Part shown: in pieces, positions 1 to 10,860 of the stretch
How positions within the stretch are numbered: the stretch's first letter is position 1
Layout of the letters: each line of letters begins with the position of its first letter
Assembly: GCA_036186865.1 (NCBI GenBank)
Contig: AP025047.1
Span: forward strand, 24,825,693 to 24,889,692
Direction: 5' to 3'
Origin: Eustoma russellianum
Lineage: Eukaryota; Streptophyta; Magnoliopsida; Gentianales; Gentianaceae
Length of the DNA: 64,000 nucleotides
Made by a program: the position numbers and the translations under genes
Notes under the pieces: model-generated
Told to the model about the DNA's origin: nothing
Database searches by the model: none
What the model saw: only the letters and a program-made list of their open reading frames with translations

Positions 1-1342
1 TATAGAGAGGTATGAAGCAAGGCTTGTAGCAAAGGGATTTACACAGCAGCTAGAGGTTGATTACATAGACACATTTTCTCCTTTTGCCAAATTGACCGCT
101 GTTAGATTGCTTCTAGTTGTGCCTGCACAGAAACAGTTGTATGTACATCAATTAGATGTAAATAATGCATTTTTACATGGTGACCTGAGCTAGGAGATAT
201 ACATGACTCTACCAAAAGGAGTCATTGCATCTGTAGATAATATTGTGTGTAAACTTCATAAGTCACTATATAGACTGAAGCAGGCAAGCATAGAGTAGAA
301 CCTGAAACTCACTAAGTTTCTTATGGGACAAGGATACACACAATCAAGAAATGACTATACTATGTTCAAAACACAAATCGATAGCACATTTCTAGTTATT
401 TTGGTTTATGTTGATGGTATAATTGTTGCTGGCAACTCAACGTCATAGATTAATGTTCTCAACGAGTCTCTACATCAGGCGTTTTAGATTAAAGACCTAG
501 GTCCCTTAAGATATTTTCTTGGCATATAAGTAGCTAGGTCACAGAGGGGATTGATTATGATATTTCAAAGAAAATATGACTTGGATTTGGTGGAACATAC
601 GGGGTTCCTAGGTGCCAAACCTAGAGGTAGTCCTATAGAGTAGAACTTAAAGCTGGCTCATGGTGATTCAAGGCTTATAGAAGAAGTGTCAAGTTATAGG
701 AGACTTAATAGACAAGATGATATACCTTGCTATAACCAGACCAGATATTTCTTTTGAAGTACAGCAGCTAAGCCAATTTCTTAATGCTCCTACAGAGAGC
801 AGCACATAGATTGTTAAGGTACTTTAAAGGGACAGTAGGCCAAGGTTTATTTTATCCCAGTTGTGGTAAGTTGGAATTGAAAGGATTTGCAGACTCTGAC
901 TGGGCAGGATGCATTAAAACGAGAAGGTCTATCACAGGTTATTGCGTGTTCTTAGGTGATTCTTTGATTTCCTGGAAGGCCAAAAAACAAGGCACTGTAT
1001 CTAAGTCCTCTTCGAAAGCAGACTATAGAGCCTTGGCAATGGCAACTTGTGAGGTACAATGGCTGGTGTATTTGTTGCAATATCTTGACATAGAAAAGCT
1101 TGGACCAGCTGAGTTATTTTGTAATGACAAAAGTGCTATCTACATTGTGGAGAATCTTGTATTTCATGAAAGGACAAAGCACATTGAAATTGATTGTCAT
1201 ATCATGAGGGAAAGGGTGATTCATCTTATGCCTATTAAGTAAAAAATTTCAATTAGCGGATGTTTTTACCAAGACCTTGGACTCGGTGACACAGCGAAGC
1301 CTGACTACTTCTATGGGGGTTTGTAATGTTTTCAGTAAGTCA
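1..1342 (+). pseudogene. Ty1/copia pol remnant (RT and RNase H)
   Basis: This is the 3' part of a copia polyprotein, cut by the window edge. Translation gives copia RT blocks (ARLVAKGFTQ, then QLDVNNAFLHGDL, then LYRLKQA). A YVDG motif at about 403-420 replaces the catalytic YVDD. From 784 an open stretch encodes RNase H, with DSDWAG, SITGYCVFLG and the distal ERTKHIEID block. In-frame stops, for example the TAG at 191, and frame changes break the RT half, so no functional polymerase is made. A degraded end of pol (DVFTK-like) follows the stop at 1242 and leads into a polypurine tract and the LTR at 1357. The RNase H wording resembles the Ale/Retrofit-type lineage, but that placement is tentative. 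Confidence 0.9.
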
Positions 1343-1356
1343 GGTTTTAGAGGGGA

Positions 1357-1847
1357 TGTTACAGAAAGCACCAAAGTGAAGGAAGAAGGAGAAAGCACAA
1401 TCCAAACAAAAGTGGTGTTGGTGCAACAGCATCCATTGGATCAAATGGAAAGATAAGGGCTAGGATGGTGTCTTGATGAGCTGGCAATATGTGGAAGCAT
1501 CTCTAGTGTGTGTCATGTGGGTGCTGCGAGTTGTGCGGATGTGCAGGAGGTCGCAGCAGCAGACTGGAGAAGAAGAAGGAAGTTGGCGCCAGCCGTTTAA
1601 AAATAGTAAAAAGGCTTTTATGCCCTTTATGTAAGTTTAATATATGGTATTCAGTAAGGATAATATAGTCATCTTACATTGTTTTTCCCACTTCATTGGA
1701 ATGTATAAAAAGGGTAGCAGCAAAGCGGTTGAACCTGTGAGAAACCAATCAAGAAATTGGTTCCATTTTATCCTATAGAATTTTCTCTGCTTCCTTCCAA
1801 ATTCTCTCATATGTGCATTTCTCTTGATCACTGTGATCAATTTGACA
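1357..1847 (+). repeat. 3' LTR of the decayed copia element
   Basis: The sequence starts TGTTACAG directly after a purine tract (AGAGGGGA) and ends about TTTGACA, giving TG...CA ends and about 491 bp. A good TATA box (TATAAAA) lies at 1704-1710, as expected for an LTR promoter. The matching 5' LTR lies outside the window, so the right boundary is an estimate. Confidence 0.7.
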
Positions 1848-2257
1848 AAATAGTGAACTCATGACTTCCACGGTGGTTGAATTGAAGTTTCTTAAATCCT
1901 ACTTGAACATAACATGACCTCAACTAAAAGACTAAACAAAAAAGTTAGTTTTTGAGAAATCGTGTTGAACGTTTCCGCATGGTTCTATTGTTTGGGCTAC
2001 AGAGAGATCCGTGGCATTTCTGCTAGTTACGGCTTTGCTTTTAGATGTTTTACACAATAGATACCCAACTCTGATGGCATTTCTCCTAGGATTTGTTCAC
2101 GCGCAACTCGCCTACAAGGAGGGCGAGCACGGAGAGATGGACGCGGCGGTTCAGAGAATGGTGATTCAGCATACCTACTGCTCGTGTAGTGCTTGAGAAA
2201 TCTTAAGAAGACAAGAAAAAGAAGAAGAAGAAATGACGCAGTTTTTGTCGAGAAATA
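1848..2257. other. Unassigned stretch between two LTRs
   Basis: No recognisable gene is present. A GC-richer patch at 2011-2196 holds a 61-codon plus-strand frame (MAFLLVTALLLDV...) that could be a decayed exon, but I do not recognise the product and see no splice sites that would support it. Confidence 0.3.
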
Positions 2258-4829
2258 TGTTTGGATAATTTTCAAAGTCATGATTTTAAGTGGTGATTGC
2301 ATAAATATATCATACATGGTGTTATATGTGATTAAAAGTTGAAAAAGTTAAGAAAAATAACATCGATCTCTCAGGTTGTAGCACTTCGATCGATTGATGT
2401 ACTTCGATCCCTCACATCAATCGATTCATGTAAGGCAGTGAAAGTTCAAGACCTTACGGTGAGACATCGATCTCTAAACCTGAGACAAACCGATCGATCG
2501 ATGTATGCATCAAACCCTCACTTCGATCGATCGATGAAGGTCAGAGACAAGTTCTGAAACTTATGGTGAGACATCGATCTTTGAAGCTAAGGCACTTCGA
2601 TCGATCGATGTCTAGAGTTTTTAGAAATATTTTTATAAAATGTGATAAAGTGATTGTTTTCATTTGTATATGATTTATACATGTTCATTATGTGAATGTT
2701 ATGTGTTTTTGATGATTTTAAATGTATTGTGACTAATGTGCCTTGGAAGTTTCTACAACTTACCAAAAAGGGCAAAATTGGTATTTTGCGTTTTGTAGGA
2801 ACATGATATGGTGGAAACATATCAAGGACTTATTCTCATCTTATTTATCATGAAAAAGATGATATTATGATTATTTCTGACCATCGGGGTCATTTCTGGA
2901 GTTTTCTCTCACGAGGGGCATTTTGGTCATTTCACCCCTGAGGGTATTTTTGGTATTTTCACTCAAAGAATCTCTTGAGTATATTCTTATCATCATTCTG
3001 GAGTTGAGCTATGGTTATTTTGAAGATTATATGATGATTTTATATTATTTCTCTCACATGATGATATTATTGACTATAGCGGGATATGTGACGAGTTGTG
3101 ATGTCACATTCTATTTCTTTCTTGAAGACCCTCTTATATATGTTATTGGACGATATTTATCATCATATTTCAGAGAATATAAAGGTGTTAAAGTTGTGGA
3201 AATGATCACAACATACAAGAAGAAATATTAGGAATTTTGGTGTTACACGTTGACATAATCTTGTCAATTATTATTTGGTGATTTCTTCTTCAAATGTCTG
3301 AATGGATATACACATATATATGCTCAAAAAGTCTACAATCAGGTGTAAATGATGGTGTACTCATTTTGTGAGTTGGTGACAAATGGACCAATCAAAAAGA
3401 AGCTAGTTGGCAAAAGTTGTCAACTAGGAAAGTTTAAATGTAGCCAACGGCTACTAAGGCACCTTGGAGCTGATTTTTGAGTATGAAATTGTCAATGACC
3501 ACATGCCTATTTTCAAGCCAACAAGTTGAGGTATTTGGTGGCATTATCTTCTCTTATTATCTTCATTTGGCAAAGGATAATCAAGACTATCCAAGGTGTA
3601 ATTTTCGGCCAACAAAGTGACGCCAAGGTGGACCAATTATGTTGTCTTATTTTGCCAAGTGTACAAGGCCAACCAATGATGTGAAGACACTTGGACTTGA
3701 TGATGAAGATGGTGACACATGTGCATTCTTATCTCCAAGGCTCACTTCACACTTAAATAGGAGGCAATGGTGAAGAAGATGAAACACACTTGAAGCTCAC
3801 TTGAAAGCATTTGTTGATTTGTCTAGCTATCATCTTCTTGTTGTTGTTCTTGTTTCATTCTTTGTAGCAAAGGCGTTCTTGTTGTATTTGTTGAGCTACA
3901 AGCCTCTTGAGCTTCATTTGTAAGATTGATTGACCAATTCCATAAGGCTACATCAATAGATGGTAGAGGTGTTGCAAATAAGTGTTGCATAGAAAGTGTT
4001 CATCCAAGTCTTGAATAGGGTTGATGTATAATCTAAGGATCAAGCTTAGTTCTTGTTGTAACTTGATTCATACCATAGTGAAATCCAAGAAAATGTGTTC
4101 CTTGGGACTGGAGTAGGTCACATTGACCGAACCAGGATAAATCATCGGTGTTCTTGTCTTGTTTCTACCTTTCTTTCTGTCAGTTTTTACTGCAGTTTTC
4201 ACACAATGTCTCACGATTCGAAAAATAGCTAAACACTTTCAAAATTTGTGATTTTTGGTGGAGTTATACTTCAGACTATTATCCTTCATTTGCAACAAGA
4301 TTCACTTGATTTGAGCAAGGGAAAGTTAGCCTTTCAGTCTTTGCTAGATAACTGCTCCAATCTGGCTGCAATTTGACCGATTTTGAGAAAACTTGAATTT
4401 TAACCAAGAATTTTTTAAGGTCAGGGTCTTTTGGAATTATAAACTAGACATCCTGAGGAGTTTTTTGACATAAAGTTCGACCTTTTTTGTTAAGTATTCA
4501 AAGAGAAATATGTTTTTCAATTTCATCAACATTCTGTCCAATTATGTCCAGATTGACCATCTGAATCTTTTTATTTGTTTGAAGGGTCAAACGATCTTTT
4601 GTTTGTCTGATTTTTGGATAGAGTCTTTTTAACAACTTGAAGTTAAGATCTGGAAATTTTCATAATTTTTGGAGTTGTGTACAAGGAATTTTGAATTTTT
4701 CAAAAACGGGTTCGGAATCTGAGATAGTCTCAGATTCTGTTTTCAAAGGAGTTTTTAATTAAGAGTAGTAGTGTAATTTCCGCTAACCACTATTCACCCC
4801 CCTCTAGTGGTGTTTATTGCAGATGCACA
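2258..4829 (+). repeat. Sirevirus-like LTR remnant
   Basis: The right end (TATTCACCCCCCTCTAG, then TG...GCACA at 4829) has the same layout as the LTR ends of the two Sirevirus-type elements at 10861-13922 and 28013-38036. Near its start it carries spaced ATCGATCGAT motifs (2379-2611), like the LTRs of E4. Around 4080-4140 it shares a 'ccttggga-ctggagtaggt...ccgaacca' block with 13190-13240. It holds no coding frame. The left end at TGTTTGG (2258) is a guess, and no target-site duplication was found, so it may be truncated or a decayed solo LTR. Confidence 0.55.
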
Positions 4830-4883
4830 GTTCAACCGTTTTCTCTCGTACAGTGGTGTGGTTTCTCTTGTATTTTACTAATA
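4830..4883. other. Short spacer between LTR remnant and BTB fragment
   Basis: Fifty-four bases with no recognised feature. They could be host sequence or the true end of the preceding LTR. Confidence 0.3.
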
Positions 4884-5087
4884 CTAAAGTCTTGGAACGA
4901 TATCTTCATCAACCATAAGCTCAATATTCACTCGAAAAACCGCCACATTTTCAACCTCCGGCACCTCAATACGGCACAAGCCTGTAGAATTCCTCTTATA
5001 ATCCGCTATCAAATCAGCAAAAACCCCACTGTTAGCTGCCAAAACCTCGGAACCCAACTCCAAAACCAAGGACCCCGTACCATTTTT
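4884..5087 (-). pseudogene. BTB/POZ-domain gene fragment, downstream part
   Basis: On the minus strand, from the gypsy E1 boundary downward, the frame encodes a BTB/POZ core: LVLELGSEVLAANS, then FADLIADY, then GLCRIEVPEVENV, then a degraded FR.IELM segment. It stops at a TAG after VPRL. This resembles plant BTB/POZ proteins of the At1g63850 type; that is from memory, not a search. The N-terminal continuation lies 52.7 kb away at 57765, with E1 inserted exactly between the codons for AK and NG. The frame is open across the join once one TTTTT target copy is removed. The upstream codons in this block (MCLLTCVCLC...) belong to the E1 LTR, not the gene. Downstream, the gene is lost after about 65 codons. 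Confidence 0.75.
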
Positions 5088-6451
5088 TGTTATGACACGT
5101 GACTTTCCTACGTAAACATTGCATGCAACTCCATGCAATACACACAGGCACACACACGTTAACAAGCACATAAAACAATAAAATATATATATACATATTA
5201 CATTACATATACACGGCAGGAGTTAGAAAAATGTAATAAAATAAAACAAAAATAATACCTAGAATCCTAACATGATTAGGAAGTGAATAGTAGATAAAAT
5301 TTAATCAAATTACAAATTCAAATTACAACAAGATAACCTAAATATATTAGGAGTTTACCTAGTATACACATCTATATCTATACGACTACACCACAAATCA
5401 AACACCCTATTCTCAACATCAAATTGGCCGGCCCTATTCTCCCCAAAGACATCAAGCGGCAGCCACCATTATACCCCCAAGATTCAATTTCATTCTTCAT
5501 ATTTCAAAAGGAAGGCATCAAATACTCCATCTTCATGCTGCAAATAAAACGGCAGCAGTCCCAGCAAATGGCAGCAGCATGGCTCCCTCTTCCACTACCA
5601 AATTTTGACGCCAGCCTTGCATAGAAGCAGCCAAATTCATTCTTTCAAACATTCAAACATTCGGCCAGCCTATTTGTCCAAATAGCAACTTTGGCCGACA
5701 GCCTTAGGAGCATGGATAAGTGATTTTTCAATCCGTTCTTTACCCGTTTCGTCGTGTAGTATGTTTAATCGAGATACGAGGCAAGTATCTTTGCTATATT
5801 TGCTATGTTTTTCCAACGTTATTATGCTATTTTCATATCAAACTGGATCATGCATACGTAATTGGAATTTGCATAGTTTGTTGTTATACGTATGTATTTG
5901 TTGTAATTATGTGCCGATTATATATGTGTATTATGTTAATATATGTGCGGCGGAAAGTTATATGTATGATATGTCAAATTAAAAAAATTTTTTTGCTGTT
6001 TGCTTTTGGATGTGGGTGGCTGCGGTGATGTAAATGAAGGGAAAGAAAGGAAATAGATGCTGAGAGTTTTTTTTTTTTTTGTTTATTTTATTTGTTTTCC
6101 GTTCCTGAACCGTGTGTGCATGGTTATTTTATTTTGTTTGTTTTCTTTTGCTTTAAGTGTGTGGGCATATGTTTATGTAATAAACGTGTTGTGAGTGAAA
6201 TTATTTGTTTTCTGTTTCTTGAATAATGGGTGTGTATATGTTTATTTTAGTTTGTGTGTTTTCTTTTTCATGAATTATGTGTGCATGAAAAAAATATACA
6301 ATTACATATTTGATTGAACGGAAGGTTTCAGAAATGGATATGGGTGAAATCTTGTTAAAATTCATATAAATGAATTCTAATTGTTGTTTCTGCTTCCAGG
6401 TGTTGGTTTCAAGTGCAATTTTGTTTTCTGTAACTTATGGCATATTAATAA
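5088..6451 (+). repeat. E1 5' LTR, first part
   Basis: This stretch matches 54089 onward in the 3' LTR base for base, with scattered differences. It is interrupted at 6451 in the run 'gcatattaataa', where solo LTR E2 entered. It contains a poly-T run near 6068, the counterpart of the run at which the assembly gap occurred in the 3' LTR. The plus-strand frames in it are not conserved between the copies and are not genes. Confidence 0.88.
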
Positions 6452-7224
6452 TGTCACAACCCCGTTTCCGAGTCGGTAGGAAATGAAGTAAAATGATGGA
6501 AAATAGAACGTAAATACGATGTCAATAAAATTTTGGTGGATTTTAAATTTTAATTAAGATTAATAAAGACATCGATATTACATATCGGGGTTAGAAACGC
6601 TCGGAAAAACAACCGTAAGATAAGTTAACGGATATAATGAGACTGGATGAGACTAGTTAATGACTGTATCAGACATACAAGGTATTTAAATAAATTAGTC
6701 GGTAGCAACATAAGTCGATAAATATAAATCAACCCAAATAAAAATACCCGATACGGTAACTATAATACCCACTAGTATCACATTTTCTTCCACTTTATCC
6801 CACATGACAACAAAAGACAAAACCCCACCATACTCTCTTTTCTACCTCAACTTTCGGCTGCACATGCAAAAAGGAGAGAGATTTTTACACAATATCCAAA
6901 CTCCATCACAACACAAACATTTCCCTATGCTTCCCTCCCAATCTCGGTTGATGGCAATGGAATAAGACAAAATCTTTTCCCTCCAACTTACATTATGCAC
7001 GCCACCCTATATTCTTTTCTCCTTTTCAATAAAGCAAAAGCAAGCCTACTCTAACTAGTTCTCTTTTGTACCATTATTCACTTCAATTAAGGTAAGACAC
7101 TCTCTATCCCTCATCTCAATTCTTTCTTTCACTACAAGACAATCAACTTTCCCCTCTTCTCTTGACATAATCGACTGACCCAAGGAAAAAGGGAAGCAAC
7201 CATCCACTACTTTACTCACTCCTT
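6452..7224 (+). repeat. E2 solo LTR, first segment
   Basis: This is the promoter-side start of E2. The sequence is AT-rich and then CT-rich toward the TCCTT target site at 7220-7224, where the Sirevirus composite entered. No gene is present; the minus-strand frame at 7055-7321 crosses the insertion boundary and is spurious. Confidence 0.75.
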
Positions 7225-8599
7225 TGTAGAAATAAGAGGGTTTGAGTGATTTTAAAATAAGAAATTTGAATGCATATATATATACATATATATAAACGTG
7301 CATGAGTGTACATGTATGCATGATAACTTGCCATTACTTGCCTTATTTAGCTTATATATTATGTTGCCGTACTAACGAGCCATGAAGCATTAAAGCTTAC
7401 ATCATATGGCGAACATTTGTTGTGTTTATACTATTTTCAGGTGCCACCATTAATGAACTAAATTAGTTCATTAAGTGAAGTACTTAGTTTAATAAACTAA
7501 GTAGTTCATTAAAGGAAGATTAATTTGGAAAAAGCACAAAGGCAACAAGGCCAAGGAAGGAAAGTCTTCTCCTCCTCCCCACATTTAATTCACACGCCAT
7601 ATATATATACACTATATATTTTCAGATTTTTTTAAATAAAGGCACATACACATGTATTCCAACGTACTACCGACACGTTATATATCTCACGTACGTACGT
7701 TAACGTCACACCACTATACTTAACTCATATTTATGAGTATATTCAGGTCTTATATCATATGATATAAGATATGGTGATGACAAATTGAATACGACACGAT
7801 AAAAGGTTCTAAACCGAAATTTGTCGTATCGGACGAATACCAAAACTTCGCCAACGTGTTACGTACTTGCCATAAATAAATGGCCAGCCCATATACATCA
7901 AAAATTGATGATAATTTCGTGATATACATGATTTATTCAGCCAAAAACACTTTCCATGTTGGCACACACAAATTACTCCACATTTAGGCCAAAATGTGAA
8001 GATTCCAATTTTGATTTTGTCACATGTAAATGGTACCACTTTAAACTAGCCAAGTGCTGAGATTTAAAGTATATATTATATATATTATCTATAACATAAT
8101 ATATATATCATGTGCAAAAGTTGGAATTTAAATTAGAGAAAAATCGGGTAATCGATAAATATCGAAAATTCGGTTTTCTACGCACATAACATGGAACGTT
8201 TTTCTTGAACATCATGTGACACGTATCTAGACACTTTTTACATATAATATACATCTTAAAGTGTTCTAGAAAATTAAATTAAGGGCTGAATGGAATATTA
8301 CATGTGTGTATTATTAAATGTGCACTATTTTACAAAGTTAACAAAAATAAATTTCAGCACATGTATATACATCTTCCAACGTTACATACAGCTGAGATGG
8401 AGCACATGTGGAGCCTTGTTGGCATATTGATTGGTCAAGGATCAATCATACAATGTTGATAAATCAAAGAGAGAAGCTACAAAAGGTAAGTATTCAACAT
8501 ATACCTCTCTTATGTCACATGCTGAAAATTTCAGCATACTACACACATGGTGGCCGAATTTTTTGTCATTAAGTGTGACATATTTTGTCATCCTTTATT
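7225..8599 (+). repeat. Partial 5' LTR of the Sirevirus-like composite
   Basis: This repeats 10861-12239 with roughly 1% differences plus a short TA-length change. The match stops abruptly at the shared 'tcctttatt', where an inverted LTR segment takes over. The insertion is therefore fairly young, but older than E3 and E4. Confidence 0.9.
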
Positions 8600-9674
8600 G
8601 ATGTTTGATTGACTTATACTTGTCCAAAAGGGTTGAAGCTTGTGCCAAATGAACCCTAGAACGTGTAGGTATGTTTCTGGAAATTTTTGTAATTTTTGAA
8701 ATTCGTTTACTATTTTTACGAACGTGAACAAAATGTATAAACAGTGCAGAAACTGAAAAGTAAATGCTGAAAGTAAATTGCACCAAGAATTTTATACTGG
8801 TTCGGTTATAAACAACCTACTCCAGTCTTCAAGGAACACCTTCCTTGGTTCACACTAATCACACACACGCAGTACACCTTACCGCAGGGTTGATAGAGTT
8901 ACACCTAACTCCAACCCTTTACAAACCTTGTATGTCGAGTACAATTCACACGAACACCACCACCTTGCTAGAATGAAGATTGATCACACCTTGATCAATC
9001 TTTTACAAAGATGTATGAATGGTGGTTTATCTCAAGCCTATTCAAGATTGAAAGAATATGAATACAATAGGCTTTACAAGAAAAGAGAAAGAAAGAAGAT
9101 GTAGGAGAAGAGAAGTTAGGCAATTTGATCACTTTTGTTTTTGAATGCAATTCTTGTTCTTGTTTTTGTTTGCTCTTCTTCTCTCCATTTTATCATGTCC
9201 AGCCGTCCCCTATAGCCTTTCTCCCCTCTTGAAAATTTCCTTTTAAGTGCTTGAAAGAGTGTAAGACATCATGATGACAATTCTTTGCTTACTTGGCATC
9301 ATTCTATTGGATCATCATTTAGTCTTTGATTACTTGGCACCTCTTTATTGCCTCAATGTTGTCATCATTTGATGACTTGGAAAATCTGAAACAATCACTT
9401 AAAATGTGCCAAAAAATCAACCATCAATTCATACCATAAATCACAAATTCCATCATAAATTGCAAGACAATAAATCTCTCCTTTTCAAACCCAAAAAGTC
9501 GGCCATAAGTACTTTGCCATGCTGAATTTTTCAGCATGTGCATTATGAGAATAAAATTCAGATTATTTACCATTTTTCTTTGAATTTTTATCATAAAAAT
9601 GAATCAACAATATATGGTAAGTATTTCTTCCAATTGAGAAATGAATTTGGACATGAAATAGGTTAAGAATTCGG
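8600..9674 (-). repeat. Inverted copy of the LTR interior
   Basis: The stretch is the reverse complement of 12357-13436 in the intact LTR. The same 63-codon frame appears on the minus strand here (8595-8786) and the plus strand there (13245-13436). Both joins have short shared sequence: 'tatt' on the left, and 'ttcgg' where the inverted piece meets pol. It replaces the rest of the 5' LTR, gag, protease, integrase and half of RT. Confidence 0.88.
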
Positions 9675-10602
9675 TTCTACCTCACATAGACTCGTTAAAG
9701 ATTTTGAAAATTGTATGAAAGCTGAATTTGAAATGTCTATGGTTGGTGAACTTAATTATTTTCTTGGCTTGCAGATTAAGCAAACGAGTAAAGGAATTCA
9801 TATAAGTCAAGCTAAGTATGTAAATGACATGATCAAGAAGTTCAATTTTGAAAATTTGAAACCATCTCCCACGCCTATGAGTGTCACTACTAAATTAGAC
9901 AAAGACGAACATGGCAAAGACGTTGATAATGGATTATATCGATCTATGATAGATTCTTTACTATATTTAACTGCTAGTAGGCCTGACATCATGTTTAACG
10001 TATGCATGTGTGCTCGTTTTCAAAGTCAACCTAAGGTGTCACACTTAAATGCGGTAAAAAGAATATTCCGTTATATTAAGCACACGCCCACCTTAGGTAT
10101 TTGGTATGATAAGGATTCTACATTTGACTTACATGCTTACACTGATGCAGATTATGGTGGCTGCAAGATAGATAGAAAAAGCACGAGCGGAACTTGCCAA
10201 TTTATAGGAAATTCCCTTATTTCATGGTTTTCCAAAAAGCAAGCAAGTGTTGCTTTGTCCACTACTAAGGCTGAGTATATGGCTCTTAGCCTTTGCTGCA
10301 CACAGTTGTTGTGGATAAAACAACAACTTTCGGACTTTGGAATTACCATAAATAAAATTCATATATATTGTGACAGTATGAGTGCAATAAATTTGTCTAA
10401 GAACCCCGTGTTACACTCTAAGGCTAAGCATATAGAAGTTCGCTATCACTTTCTTCGTGATCACGTTAACAATGGTAATATTGTCATAGATCACGTACGC
10501 ACAGAATCACAAGTAGCGGATATATTTACAAAGGCCTTAAATCAAGCCACATATGAATCTCTTCGTTCTAAATTAGGCATGATTTCCGTTGATATGATTT
10601 GA
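9670..10602 (+). pseudogene. Truncated Sirevirus pol (end of RT and RNase H)
   Basis: The open frame begins at FGSTSH, immediately after where the RT YVDDII motif would stand. It continues with the RT thumb (FEMSMVGELNYFLGLQIKQ, ARFQSQPKVSHLNAVKRI) and a complete RNase H: DADYGG, STSGTCQFIG, SWFSKKQASVALST, the CDSMSA block, and HSKAKHIEVRYHFLRDH. It ends at VADIFTKAL. No stop interrupts the 311 codons. No start codon is supported, because upstream pol was lost in the rearrangement at 9670-9674. The fragment cannot polymerise DNA since the catalytic aspartates are missing. The wording is close to the intact E4 pol. Confidence 0.92.
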
Positions 10603-10860
10603 TGTGATATTATTTGCTTTACTTTCCTTTTTGACAGGAATCTTTTGATTAACTTTCCAAAATAAAGGGGGAGAGAGAAGCATGATTTAAGGGGGAGAGA
10701 GACACTGATTGATCTTAATTGATTTTAATTGCACAAATCAAGGGGGAGCCAGATTTGAAATTCGAAATTCAAATTTCAAATCTGTGCATAGTTCAAGGGG
10801 GAGAGATAGCACTTAAATCATGTACACGAGTTATTTTGAAAATCATCAAAAGGGGGAGAT
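10603..10860 (+). promoter_or_regulatory. Cluster of polypurine tracts before the Sirevirus LTR
   Basis: Five AAGGGGGAG-type purine tracts stand at about 10665, 10689, 10740, 10795 and 10850; the last abuts the LTR at 10861. Multiple polypurine tracts before the 3' LTR are a known Sirevirus trait. Only the last can define the LTR start. Confidence 0.75.

Noticed and set aside
2380..2611. Spaced short repeats that might suggest a CRISPR array
   Set aside because: This is plant DNA; the repeats are short palindromes of uneven spacing within an LTR.
4884..5171. Secreted protein with signal peptide (MCLLTCVCLCVLHG)
   Set aside because: The leader is E1 LTR sequence fused by chance to the BTB fragment at 5087.
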